This document shows, in pieces, positions 34,253-42,182 of a stretch of 64,000 nucleotides of DNA. The translations under genes and the position numbers were made by a program. The notes below the pieces were generated by a model, which saw only the letters and a program-made list of their open reading frames with translations, searched no databases and had not been told where the DNA came from. Position 1 is the stretch's first letter, and each line of letters opens with the position of its first letter. Where the stretch lies: assembly GCF_900102525.1 (NCBI RefSeq), contig NZ_FNBZ01000001.1, forward strand, positions 62,001 to 126,000, in the 5' to 3' direction. This DNA comes from Allobosea robiniae (GTDB lineage Bacteria > Pseudomonadota > Alphaproteobacteria > Rhizobiales > Beijerinckiaceae).

Positions 34253-34421
34253 GCGAGATCCTCGATTGATCGATACCCCCAACATCAATAATAGCTGATT
34301 TCTGTCAATAAAACAATTCTAGGGTGCAGTTAGGTTAACTCGCCGCTGCGCCGTTGGTTTCACTCATGACCTGACGCGCCGACGCCGGTGGATCCCGGCC
34401 TTGGACCCTGGAGGATTTCCA

Positions 34422-35897
34422 ATGGAGTCTCGCCGCAGTTTTCTCCTCAACGCTGGCAGCCTCGCGGCCGCAGGGCTTCATGGATTAGAGGCATTCGGCC
34501 AAGCTTCGGCAGTGAGCCATGAGGCTGCAAGTGCGTCGCCCCCGAGCCGGGCGAACGGAACCGGCCGGACGTTCTACGTCGCGCCCATGGGCGAGGACGG
34601 CGACTATCCGGAGCGGGGCACGGTCGAGCGCCCGTTCGCCACGCTTCCTCATGCCTTCGCCCACGCCTATGGCGGCGATACGATCCTGCTGCGAGGGGGA
34701 GAATACGGCTTCGACGGTGCCGCCGAAGGATGGCTTCTCGCTGGCCACGACGGAGCGCCGGGCCGTCCGATCGTCATCGAGAACTATCCCGGCGAGTCTC
34801 CCGTGATCGACGGAGCCGCAATGAGGCCCCCGACGCAACGGTATCAGGCGTGGCCTTCGCGCACATCAGCCGGCGGGTTTGCGCTCGTTATCATGGATGC
34901 TTCCCACCTGACACTGCGCGGACTCACCGTTCGCCATGGCCCGATGGGCGGGTGCTTCGTCAACGGCACCCATCACGATTTATTGATTGAGCGCTGCGTC
35001 TTCCGCGACAATGGCTGGCTCAACGACGAATATGGCACCGGCCTGGGAATCCTGGGGCAAGGCAATCACAACATCGTGCGCAACTGCGACTCCTTTGGCA
35101 ATCACGGCGGAGGACCGGGCGCAACTGGCGGAAATGCCGATGGGATCTCGGTTTCGCTCGCCGACAGCACCGGAACCGTCATTACCGGTAACCGCGTTTG
35201 GCGCAACACGGACGACGGCTTCGACTTCTTCAACCCCTCGAGGGCCAAGGACAGCCTCAACGGTTCGCCATGCCTTATCGATCAGAACTGGGCCTTCGAG
35301 AACGGATACAACTCCGACGGCTCGATCAACCGTAACGAGAGTGGCGACGGCTGCGGTTTCAAGCTGGGAGGGCGGCGCCCAGGCGCCACCGGCATCTATG
35401 GCGGCCATACAGTGACCCGGTGCCTTGCCTGGAGCAACAAGACAAACGGTTTTGATGACAACGGCTACAATGGCGGGCTGCAGCCGCTGGCCGTCTTCAA
35501 CAATGTCTCCTTCAACAATGCGCGCGGTGGGGTGGGTTACGCCTTCATCATTCAGCATAATGCGAGCACGGTGCTTCAGAACAATATAGCCCTCACACAA
35601 AGCGGAAGGCACGACTTCGACATCTCGCTTCTGTCTCAGTCGCACAATGCAAGCAACGGCGCGGCCTTAAGGTCCCTCTCGCCAACGAATTTCAACGTGT
35701 CCTTGGACGACTTTCAGTCCATCGACGATACGATTGCGCGCGGTCCCCGCCAGGCGGACGGCTCCCTGCCAATCTCGGGCTTTTTGAGACTGGCGAAGGG
35801 GAGCAGGCTGATTGGCGCTGGAAGCCCACTCGGGCTGCCACCCAACATGCCTTCGAACGGGGACGTTGTGAGTCTCGGGGCCTTCGAGGCGCCATAG
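34422..35897 (+). CDS. Tat-exported polysaccharide lyase, PL9-like right-handed beta-helix
   Basis: A 491-residue paralogue of the RTX-tailed lyase at 7506-9347. It starts with a twin-arginine signal (RRSFLLNAGSLAAAGLHG). The helix domain begins FYVAPMGEDGD. It keeps the calcium-site aspartates (NADGIS, NTDDGFDFF, about residues 239 and 263-267), the likely catalytic lysine (CGFKLGGRRPG, about 313) and TNGFDDN. There is no RTX tail, so it should be periplasmic. GGAGG lies 7 bases before the ATG. A role in trimming or clearing the island's polymer is inferred. Confidence 0.87.
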   Translation: MESRRSFLLNAGSLAAAGLHGLEAFGQASAVSHEAASASPPSRANGTGRTFYVAPMGEDGDYPERGTVERPFATLPHAFAHAYGGDTILLRGGEYGFDGAAEGWLLAGHDGAPGRPIVIENYPGESPVIDGAAMRPPTQRYQAWPSRTSAGGFALVIMDASHLTLRGLTVRHGPMGGCFVNGTHHDLLIERCVFRDNGWLNDEYGTGLGILGQGNHNIVRNCDSFGNHGGGPGATGGNADGISVSLADSTGTVITGNRVWRNTDDGFDFFNPSRAKDSLNGSPCLIDQNWAFENGYNSDGSINRNESGDGCGFKLGGRRPGATGIYGGHTVTRCLAWSNKTNGFDDNGYNGGLQPLAVFNNVSFNNARGGVGYAFIIQHNASTVLQNNIALTQSGRHDFDISLLSQSHNASNGAALRSLSPTNFNVSLDDFQSIDDTIARGPRQADGSLPISGFLRLAKGSRLIGAGSPLGLPPNMPSNGDVVSLGAFEAP

Positions 35898-36650
35898 CAA
35901 CGGCCCAGCGCTTCCTGCTCTGCGCGGCTCGCGCCGCGAAGGGCGAGAAGCACAGTAGGGATCAGGAAAGCCACGACGACTGGCTGCGCGCCTGGAAGGG
36001 GCTCGGCCTCGCGTTCGGCGACGTCAACCTGAGGACAAAGAACAACCTCGCCGAAGACTTCCGCGACATTCGAAATCTCGTTTGCCCGGGGGGACAACGA
36101 GCGAACCCCCTGCCCTGTTGACCTTCGATCACCCGCACGCGACGGCCGATGACACCCTGTCATCGCATGTCCTGTCCAGGTTGGTGGGCCGGGCCGGATC
36201 AATTTGCGAACGCCTATACGATTGAAATACTGACCTAATTCTCAGTTACCCATCCTTGGCTATCTGATCCTTAAGCGGCTTGATGATGGACTGGAGCGCC
36301 GCCTGCACTTTGCTGACCAATGAGGACGTGCTGGCAGCCAAGGTTTTCCTCTTCTCGCTAAACCCGCTAGGCAGCAAAACAAGCCGAACGCCTTCGCCCT
36401 CCCGTATGCCGAGCGCGTGTTGCAGGTGAAAGCCGCCCGTTAACGGCCAAGCGCGACCGCTTCCCACGACGGTCATCGCCCACGCGCTGTGACTGTATTT
36501 CCGCTTCTCCTTTCATAAATCGCCCCGAAACGCTGGTATCTCAAAGTCGTTCGTATCGAGATAATGAGCAGGGCACCGCTATGGGGGTTGCCCTGCATCG
36601 TTGCCTGTCGCTCCTATGCATGTACTCTTGGCACACTGAGGATCGTAACG
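35898..36650. other. 753-bp region without a firm gene
   Basis: Only one weak frame (36246-36476) is found. A protein-like stretch at about 35940-36118 (DDWLRAWKGLGLAFGDVN, NNLAEDFRDIRNL) has no start codon and may be a gene fragment. The last ~150 bases should hold the promoter of the Tat-exported desuccinylase-like gene. No clear dyad or terminator was seen. Confidence 0.4.
36246..36476 (-). CDS. Doubtful small protein
   Basis: A 76-residue frame with an ATG but no good ribosome-binding site. The second half (LAASTSSLVSKVQAALQSIIKPLKDQIAKDG, seen in part) looks like an amphipathic helix. No family was recognised. It may be spurious. Confidence 0.25.
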   Translation of the reverse strand: MTVVGSGRAWPLTGGFHLQHALGIREGEGVRLVLLPSGFSEKRKTLAASTSSLVSKVQAALQSIIKPLKDQIAKDG

Positions 36651-37838
36651 ATGACGATTGAACGAGCCGAAAGCCTCGACCGTCGCGATTTTATGATCGC
36701 GGCAACGGTCGGCGCGGCCGTGGCGCTGAAGGCGGAGCAGGCACAGGCGCAATCCGCCGCGGTAGCGCCGACGGCTTCTCCCAGCGCAGGATCGGGCACC
36801 GTCTATACGGGCGATATCATCGACGGCAAGCGCGTGATCAGCGCCCTCGATGTCGCGGACCTCGCGCCCGGCAAGCACAGCTTCTACTTCCAGGGCGTGC
36901 AGATGCCGACGGGCCAGCATTGGTACGTGTCGGTGATGGTGGCCAAGGGCGCCGCCCCCGGCAAGCGGCTCGGGCTGATCAGCGGCATTCACGGCGATGA
37001 GATGAGCCCGATGCACACTGTCCAGTCCGTGATGAGGCAGCTCGAACCGGCCGGGATGTCCGGAACGGTGCTGGCCGTGTTCGACGTTTCGCGCCCCGCG
37101 ATCGAAGGGATGGAGCGGCGCTGGCCGAGTTCCGGGCGCGGGATCGACCTCATCGATATCAACCGGCTGTTTCCCGGCAACGAAAACGCCCCCGACGCAC
37201 CGAGCCGTCATGCGGGCCTGGTGTTCAATCGGTTGCTGCGCGCGAATCTCGATTACGGCATCGACTTCCATACCGCCGCTACGGGAATGGACATGACGGC
37301 GTTCCATCTCGCGCGCATGGATCTGCCCGAAGTCAAGGCGATGGCCGAGCTCTATCCGATCGAGCAGATTTTCGACAATCCCGCCTATCCCGGACTCCTG
37401 GCAAATGCGCTGATCGCGGCGGGCATTCCGGCCTTCACGCCCGAGATCGGCCGGCCGCGCGTGTTCGATCACGAGATGATCGCGCTCTTCGTCGAAGGGA
37501 CGATGAATGTCCTCAAGCATCACGGCGTCGTCGCCGGGGCCATCGGCAGGACGGGCAAGGATTCGAACGTCTTCGTCGCCGACGGCATGCTGCCGATCGT
37601 CACGAACAGAGGCGGTTTCGTAGAGCTTCTGGTCAAGCTCAACGAGACGGTCGAAGCCGGGCAGAAGGTCGCGGTCCAGCGCAACACCTTCGGGGAGGTG
37701 GTCGCGGAATATACGGCACCGCGCAGCGGCAAGGTCGGCGCCCGCAGGACCGACGCCACGGCCGAGGCCGGTACGCCGATCGTATTCATGCTGTTCGATA
37801 GTGCTCAAGCGGTCGGCGGCGACGTGGTCGTCGAATGA
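36651..37838 (+). CDS. Tat-exported succinylglutamate desuccinylase/aspartoacylase-family protein
   Basis: A 395-residue zinc-carboxypeptidase-like protein. A twin-arginine signal (LDRRDFMIAATVG) precedes the catalytic domain. The zinc ligands are visible in SGIHGDEMS (HxxE) and in DFHTA. The likely catalytic glutamate lies in TPEIGRPR. A C-terminal lipoyl-like beta domain (GGFVELLVKLNETVEAGQKVAV, seen in part) is typical of the group. Substrate is unknown: family members deacylate small N-acyl compounds. GAGGATC lies 9 bases upstream of the ATG. It is followed after 37 bases by a second exported hydrolase, probably one operon. Confidence 0.88.
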   Translation: MTIERAESLDRRDFMIAATVGAAVALKAEQAQAQSAAVAPTASPSAGSGTVYTGDIIDGKRVISALDVADLAPGKHSFYFQGVQMPTGQHWYVSVMVAKGAAPGKRLGLISGIHGDEMSPMHTVQSVMRQLEPAGMSGTVLAVFDVSRPAIEGMERRWPSSGRGIDLIDINRLFPGNENAPDAPSRHAGLVFNRLLRANLDYGIDFHTAATGMDMTAFHLARMDLPEVKAMAELYPIEQIFDNPAYPGLLANALIAAGIPAFTPEIGRPRVFDHEMIALFVEGTMNVLKHHGVVAGAIGRTGKDSNVFVADGMLPIVTNRGGFVELLVKLNETVEAGQKVAVQRNTFGEVVAEYTAPRSGKVGARRTDATAEAGTPIVFMLFDSAQAVGGDVVVE

Positions 37839-37875
37839 ATCGCCACATGCCAGGTCGACGAGCAGGAGGAAGCCA

Positions 37876-39318
37876 ATGCTGAGACTGGGCGAGAAATACG
37901 GCCACCTGGCGCGTCGTGCCGGCTGCGGCTGCTGCAATCCCGACCTTCACAAGGCCTCCCGCCGCCTCGCGGCGTTCTCGCGGCGTGGCCTGCTCGGCGG
38001 CGCGGCCGCCGCCACGGTCGCCGGCTTGCTGCCCCGCTCCGCCGGGGCGCAGACCTCCGCGCCGCCCAGCCGGATTCTGTTCCGCGAAGCCCGGCTCTTC
38101 GACAGCGTCTCGGGCCAGGTGAAAGAGCGCGCGCAGCTCCTGGTCGAGAACAATCGAATCGCGTCCGTCGATTTCAGCAATGCTCCGCCCCCCGGCGACG
38201 CCACCGTCATCGCCTGCCGCAACGGGGTTCTCCTTCCCGGCCTCATCGACGCACACTGGCATGCGATCTTCGCCGCCGTGCCGCTGAACATCCTGCTCAA
38301 CGGCGATCCGGGCATTATCTTCGCCGCCTCGACCGCCGAGGCCAACCGCACCTTGCTGCGCGGCTTCACCACGATCCGCGACCTGGGCGGCCCGGTCTTC
38401 TCCTTCAAGCAGGCGATCGACAGCGGCGTCATTCCCGGCCCGCGCATCTTCCCCTCCGGGGCGCTGATCACCACCTCCGGCGGCCATGGCGACCTGCGCT
38501 TGCCGAGCGAGATCCCGCGTGACGGCGGCCGGCTGAGCAAGGGCGAGCTGATAGGCGGGGCCGCGATCGTCGACAGCCTCGGCGATCTCAAGATGCGGGT
38601 GCGCGAGCAGCTTCTCCAGGGCGCCTCGCAGATCAAGCTCATGGGCGGCGGCGGCGTCTCCTCGCCGCGCAGCCCGCTGGACATCCTGACCTTCAGCGAG
38701 GACGAGCTTCGCACGGCCGTCGCCGTGGCGCAGGACTGGAACACCTATGTGACTGTGCATGCCTACACCTCCCGCGCCATCCAGCGCTCGCTGGCGGCCG
38801 GCGTGACCTCGATCGAGCATGCGCATCTCATGGACGAGGGCACGGCGAGGATGATCGCGGAGAAGGGCGCGTGGCTGAGCACGCAGCCCTTCCTCAGCAT
38901 GGAAGACGCGGACTCGCAGAGCGGGCCGGGCGTCGAGCGCGCCCAGCAGATCTTTGTGGGAACGCCCAAGATCTACAAATTCGCTCGTAGCCTCGGCATC
39001 AAGACCGCCTGGGGCTCCGATGTCCTGTTCTCGCCGGCCCTGACCCAGCGCCAGAACATCATGCTCACCCATCTGAGCAACTGGTACACCAACGCAGAAG
39101 CCCTGCAGATGGCGACCTCGGGAAACGCTGCGCTGCTGCAGCTCTCCGGCCCCCGCAATCCTTACCCGGCGCCGATCGGCGTCCTCGCGGAGGGCGCCCT
39201 CGCCGACATCCTCGTCGTCAACGGCAACCCGCTCGACGACTTCAAGCTGCTCGAAGACCCGCACCGGAATTTCACCGTGATCATGAAGGACGGCCGGCTC
39301 CACAAGAACCTGTTGTGA
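37876..39318 (+). CDS. Tat-exported amidohydrolase (prolidase-like) with Cys-rich leader
   Basis: A 480-residue metal-dependent hydrolase. Metal-site motifs are DAHWHA (HxH), the probable carbamylated lysine in IKLMGGGG, VHAYT, IEHAHL and the aspartate in WGSDVLFS. This is the pattern of Xaa-Pro dipeptidase-like amidohydrolases. The Tat motif SRRGLLGG is preceded by an unusually long ~35-residue n-region containing GCGCCNPDLHKASRRLA. AGGAGGA lies 6 bases before the ATG. Together with the preceding gene it may degrade an N-acyl amino compound in the periplasm (inference). Confidence 0.9.
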   Translation: MLRLGEKYGHLARRAGCGCCNPDLHKASRRLAAFSRRGLLGGAAAATVAGLLPRSAGAQTSAPPSRILFREARLFDSVSGQVKERAQLLVENNRIASVDFSNAPPPGDATVIACRNGVLLPGLIDAHWHAIFAAVPLNILLNGDPGIIFAASTAEANRTLLRGFTTIRDLGGPVFSFKQAIDSGVIPGPRIFPSGALITTSGGHGDLRLPSEIPRDGGRLSKGELIGGAAIVDSLGDLKMRVREQLLQGASQIKLMGGGGVSSPRSPLDILTFSEDELRTAVAVAQDWNTYVTVHAYTSRAIQRSLAAGVTSIEHAHLMDEGTARMIAEKGAWLSTQPFLSMEDADSQSGPGVERAQQIFVGTPKIYKFARSLGIKTAWGSDVLFSPALTQRQNIMLTHLSNWYTNAEALQMATSGNAALLQLSGPRNPYPAPIGVLAEGALADILVVNGNPLDDFKLLEDPHRNFTVIMKDGRLHKNLL

Positions 39319-39609
39319 CGCAATCGAGTCGGCTCCGGAGCATGCGCTGTTGTGGTTTTCTCACAGGGTAGAGCCAAGACGCGCGAGCGCCATGGCGGGT
39401 TCAAACCACGCCGCTTCGAAAGGCAATGGAGGATGGGGCCGCGTGAATGAGCATGGAGCATGTTCAAGGCCCGGTTCGCACCGCCATCTTCGGCAAGCGC
39501 TCCACCAGAGCCATGGCGGCCTGATGTTCAACCCGCCGGCCCCGGGCACGGTGAAACGGAGAGCCGGGAGCGAGCCCGAGTGTCCGACACGGTGCGAAAC
39601 GCGAAGCAA

Positions 39610-40317
39610 ATGACGAGAGAATCCGAAACAGTCATCCTGCTTCATGGTCTCGCACGAAGCAGATCGTCACTTCTGCTCATCGAAAAGCTGCTTTCGGCCG
39701 TTGGCTACAACGTCATCAACGAAACCTACGATTCAACGGACCACGCGATAGAAGGCCTGCTGAGCCACGTCGAGAACGCCGCCCGAAGCTGCAACGGCGA
39801 GCGGATGCATTTCGTAACCCATTCGATGGGAGGCATCCTCCTGCGTGCCTGGCTACGGCAGAACCGTCCGCGCGAGCTCGGGCGCGTCGTGATGCTGGCC
39901 CCGCCCAATCACGGCTCGGAACTGGTGGATGGGCTCGGTCGCCTGCCGGCTTTCGAGCTGATCAACGGACCCGCCGGCCGACAACTCGGAACGGACCCAG
40001 ACAGCCTGCCCAACATCCTGCCCAAGGCAGATTACGAGCTGGGCATCATCGCCGGAACACTCTCGCTCAACCCGCTCCTGTCGCATTTCTTCGCCGGCCC
40101 GAACGACGGCAAGGTCTCCGTGGAGAGCACGAAGCTCGATGGCATGACCGATCACATCGTCCTGCCGGTGACCCATACCTTCATGATGAACAACCCGCTG
40201 GTCGTCGCCCAGGCGGTGACCTTCATCAGGACCGGGCGCTTCAACCACGATCTGACGATGTCGGAGCTCGCCCGAAACGTCGCAGCCTATCTCCAGGGCG
40301 AGAAAAGCAGCTTCTGA
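39610..40317 (+). CDS. Alpha/beta-hydrolase, triacylglycerol-lipase-like
   Basis: A 235-residue hydrolase. It opens with [13 protein letters not shown] (oxyanion region), has the nucleophile elbow THSMGG (GxSxG-like, with Ser as nucleophile), APPNHGSE, and a late VTHTFMM histidine. There is no signal peptide in the chosen frame. The ribosome-binding site is weak and an upstream start is possible. It is an esterase of unknown substrate. The 291-bp gap before it shows no gene, and the gene converges on the membrane hydrolase at 40366. Confidence 0.85.
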   Translation: MTRESETVILLHGLARSRSSLLLIEKLLSAVGYNVINETYDSTDHAIEGLLSHVENAARSCNGERMHFVTHSMGGILLRAWLRQNRPRELGRVVMLAPPNHGSELVDGLGRLPAFELINGPAGRQLGTDPDSLPNILPKADYELGIIAGTLSLNPLLSHFFAGPNDGKVSVESTKLDGMTDHIVLPVTHTFMMNNPLVVAQAVTFIRTGRFNHDLTMSELARNVAAYLQGEKSSF

Positions 40318-40365
40318 AGCTTTCGCTCGACGCGCTCGGGCGCGACACTCTTGCCGCCCCGGCGG

Positions 40366-42090
40366 TCAGCCCCCGCGATTGTCGTAGGGGCCCTCCTCTC
40401 CGTCCCCATCGTCGGTCCTGCGCTGAGCTTTTTCCAAGAGATGCCGCTTCAACGAAGCCAGACTCTCCTGCGACCAGTTCCGGATACCGGCAACCGCGAC
40501 CCAGGCATCGACATAGTGCTGGGGGGCATAGACGTGTCCGTAGCCCATCGGCGTCCGCGTCGCGAAAGCCATGTCGAGCGCGAGCTGCAGACCCGTCACG
40601 ATCGGATACCAGCGGAACTCCGGGGAAACATCCGGGCCGCGCACCGGCTCGAGCCAGGCGGGCCGCCGGAAAAAGGAGTTCCTGTCGAAGAAGGTGACCG
40701 CGTCGCTGGCATATTGGAGATAGACGATGCGCAGGACACCCCAAGGCGTCTCGGGGGTCACGCGCGGACCCTCCTGGTTCATGAAGCGGACGAAGCGACC
40801 GTCACGATATTCAGGAAGCCAGGCGGGGGAGCCGGGATTGCGCCGATCCGTGATGCTGCGCCAGAAGCGGCTGCCGAAGGGAGGGCCGCTCCACAAGGCT
40901 CCGTCGACCGGGTCGCCGATCATGTCGAGCAGCTCGACCGAACGCTCCGAATTCATCGAGCCAAGGCTCAGCCCGTGCAGATAGAGCCGTGGCCTGCGGT
41001 CCTTGGGCAAGCCCGTCCAATAGCCGTACACCTCGGCGAACAATGCCTGCGCCGCCTCCGAGCCATAATCAGGCTGGGCCAGCAGCGACAGCGGGCTCGA
41101 CAAATAGGAATACTGCAGTGCCACGCTGGCGACGTTGCCGTCGCCGAGATATTCGATCGGGGCGATGGCGGAGGGGTCGACCCAGCCGGTGCCGGTCGGC
41201 GTGATCACGACGAGGATCGCGCGCTCGAAGGCGCCGGCGCGCTTTAGCTCCTCCAACGCCAACCGTGCCCGCGCCTGCGCAGATCCGGCGGCCCGCAGCC
41301 CGACATAGAGCCTGATGGGCTGCGAGGCGGGCCTCCCTGTCATCGCCGCAATCTCGGCCGTGCTCGGCCGCGAGGCTACGAATTCCCGGCCCGCACGCCC
41401 CAATTCCTGCCATTTCACAAGCGAGGCGGCACTTCCCGACTGGAGCGGGTCGATCGGTTGCGGGCTGGTCGGCTCGATCAGGGCGTCGCGCTCGCGGAAG
41501 GAGGAATCGAGCATGCGAAAGCTGATGCGGACCAGGAAACCATTCGCCAGCGTCCACAGCAGCAGCGTCGTGATCGTGAGGCCAGCGGCGAAGGCGACGC
41601 GCCGCGGCATGAAGCGCAGCGGTCGCCGCGCCAGGAACAGGGCGACAAGCCTGAACAGCCGCCCAAGAGCCAGCAGCACGGCGAAGGTCGCGAGCGCGAT
41701 CAGGCTGACCTGAAGCGGATGGGCGCTGTCGATCGGCTCCATCGCCATCACCTTGCGGATGGAATTCTGCCACCCCGCAGCGTTGGCCAGAAAGATCACG
41801 GCCACCGGCAGGCAGACGCAGGCGATGACGATATTGCCGATGCGCCGCATGCGCTCGTTCGGCTCCGGCATCTCCAGATACGCCCAAAACCAGCGCCAGG
41901 CGGTGCCGAGACCGTAGCCGACGGCAAAGCAGACTCCTCCAAGAACCCCTTGGGTCAGAGCCGTGCGCGGAACGAGCGTCGGGGTCAGCGAAGCCGCAAA
42001 CAGGAACGTGCCCAGAGCCAGTCCGATGCCGGACAGGTTACGGCTCCAGCGCAGCGGAAGGAGAAGCATTCTCGTGCGATAGCCTGTCAT
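40366..42090 (-). CDS. Membrane alpha/beta-hydrolase (Abhydrolase_9 family)
   Basis: A 574-residue protein with about five N-terminal membrane segments (residues ~15-200) and a C-terminal hydrolase domain: VVITPTGTGWVDPSAIAPIEYLGDG (seen in part), the nucleophile region YLHGLSLGSMNSE, and VRFMNQEGPRVTPETPWG. This matches the two-part family of large membrane hydrolases that includes actinobacterial lipases. Substrate is unknown. It lies 92 bases after the SLC13 gene on the same strand. Confidence 0.85.
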   Translation of the reverse strand: MTGYRTRMLLLPLRWSRNLSGIGLALGTFLFAASLTPTLVPRTALTQGVLGGVCFAVGYGLGTAWRWFWAYLEMPEPNERMRRIGNIVIACVCLPVAVIFLANAAGWQNSIRKVMAMEPIDSAHPLQVSLIALATFAVLLALGRLFRLVALFLARRPLRFMPRRVAFAAGLTITTLLLWTLANGFLVRISFRMLDSSFRERDALIEPTSPQPIDPLQSGSAASLVKWQELGRAGREFVASRPSTAEIAAMTGRPASQPIRLYVGLRAAGSAQARARLALEELKRAGAFERAILVVITPTGTGWVDPSAIAPIEYLGDGNVASVALQYSYLSSPLSLLAQPDYGSEAAQALFAEVYGYWTGLPKDRRPRLYLHGLSLGSMNSERSVELLDMIGDPVDGALWSGPPFGSRFWRSITDRRNPGSPAWLPEYRDGRFVRFMNQEGPRVTPETPWGVLRIVYLQYASDAVTFFDRNSFFRRPAWLEPVRGPDVSPEFRWYPIVTGLQLALDMAFATRTPMGYGHVYAPQHYVDAWVAVAGIRNWSQESLASLKRHLLEKAQRRTDDGDGEEGPYDNRGG

Positions 42091-42182
42091 CTTACCTGCC
42101 GAAAACGGGATTTGCTGCGTTCAACCAGCCGGTTGGGGTCCATAGCCGGCCTCGGAAAGCAAGTAGGCGAAGGCGGCGACAT

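Noticed and set aside
34295-34308. CTGATTTCTGTCAA as a fourth FNR-type box upstream of the Tat-exported lyase
   Set aside because: It differs from the consensus at two positions in the half-sites and lies in AT-rich DNA where such matches arise by chance.
40318-40365. CCGCC-CC-GGCGG as a bidirectional terminator between convergent hydrolase genes
   Set aside because: The arms are only five bases with a two-base loop and no T-run, so it is not a credible intrinsic terminator.
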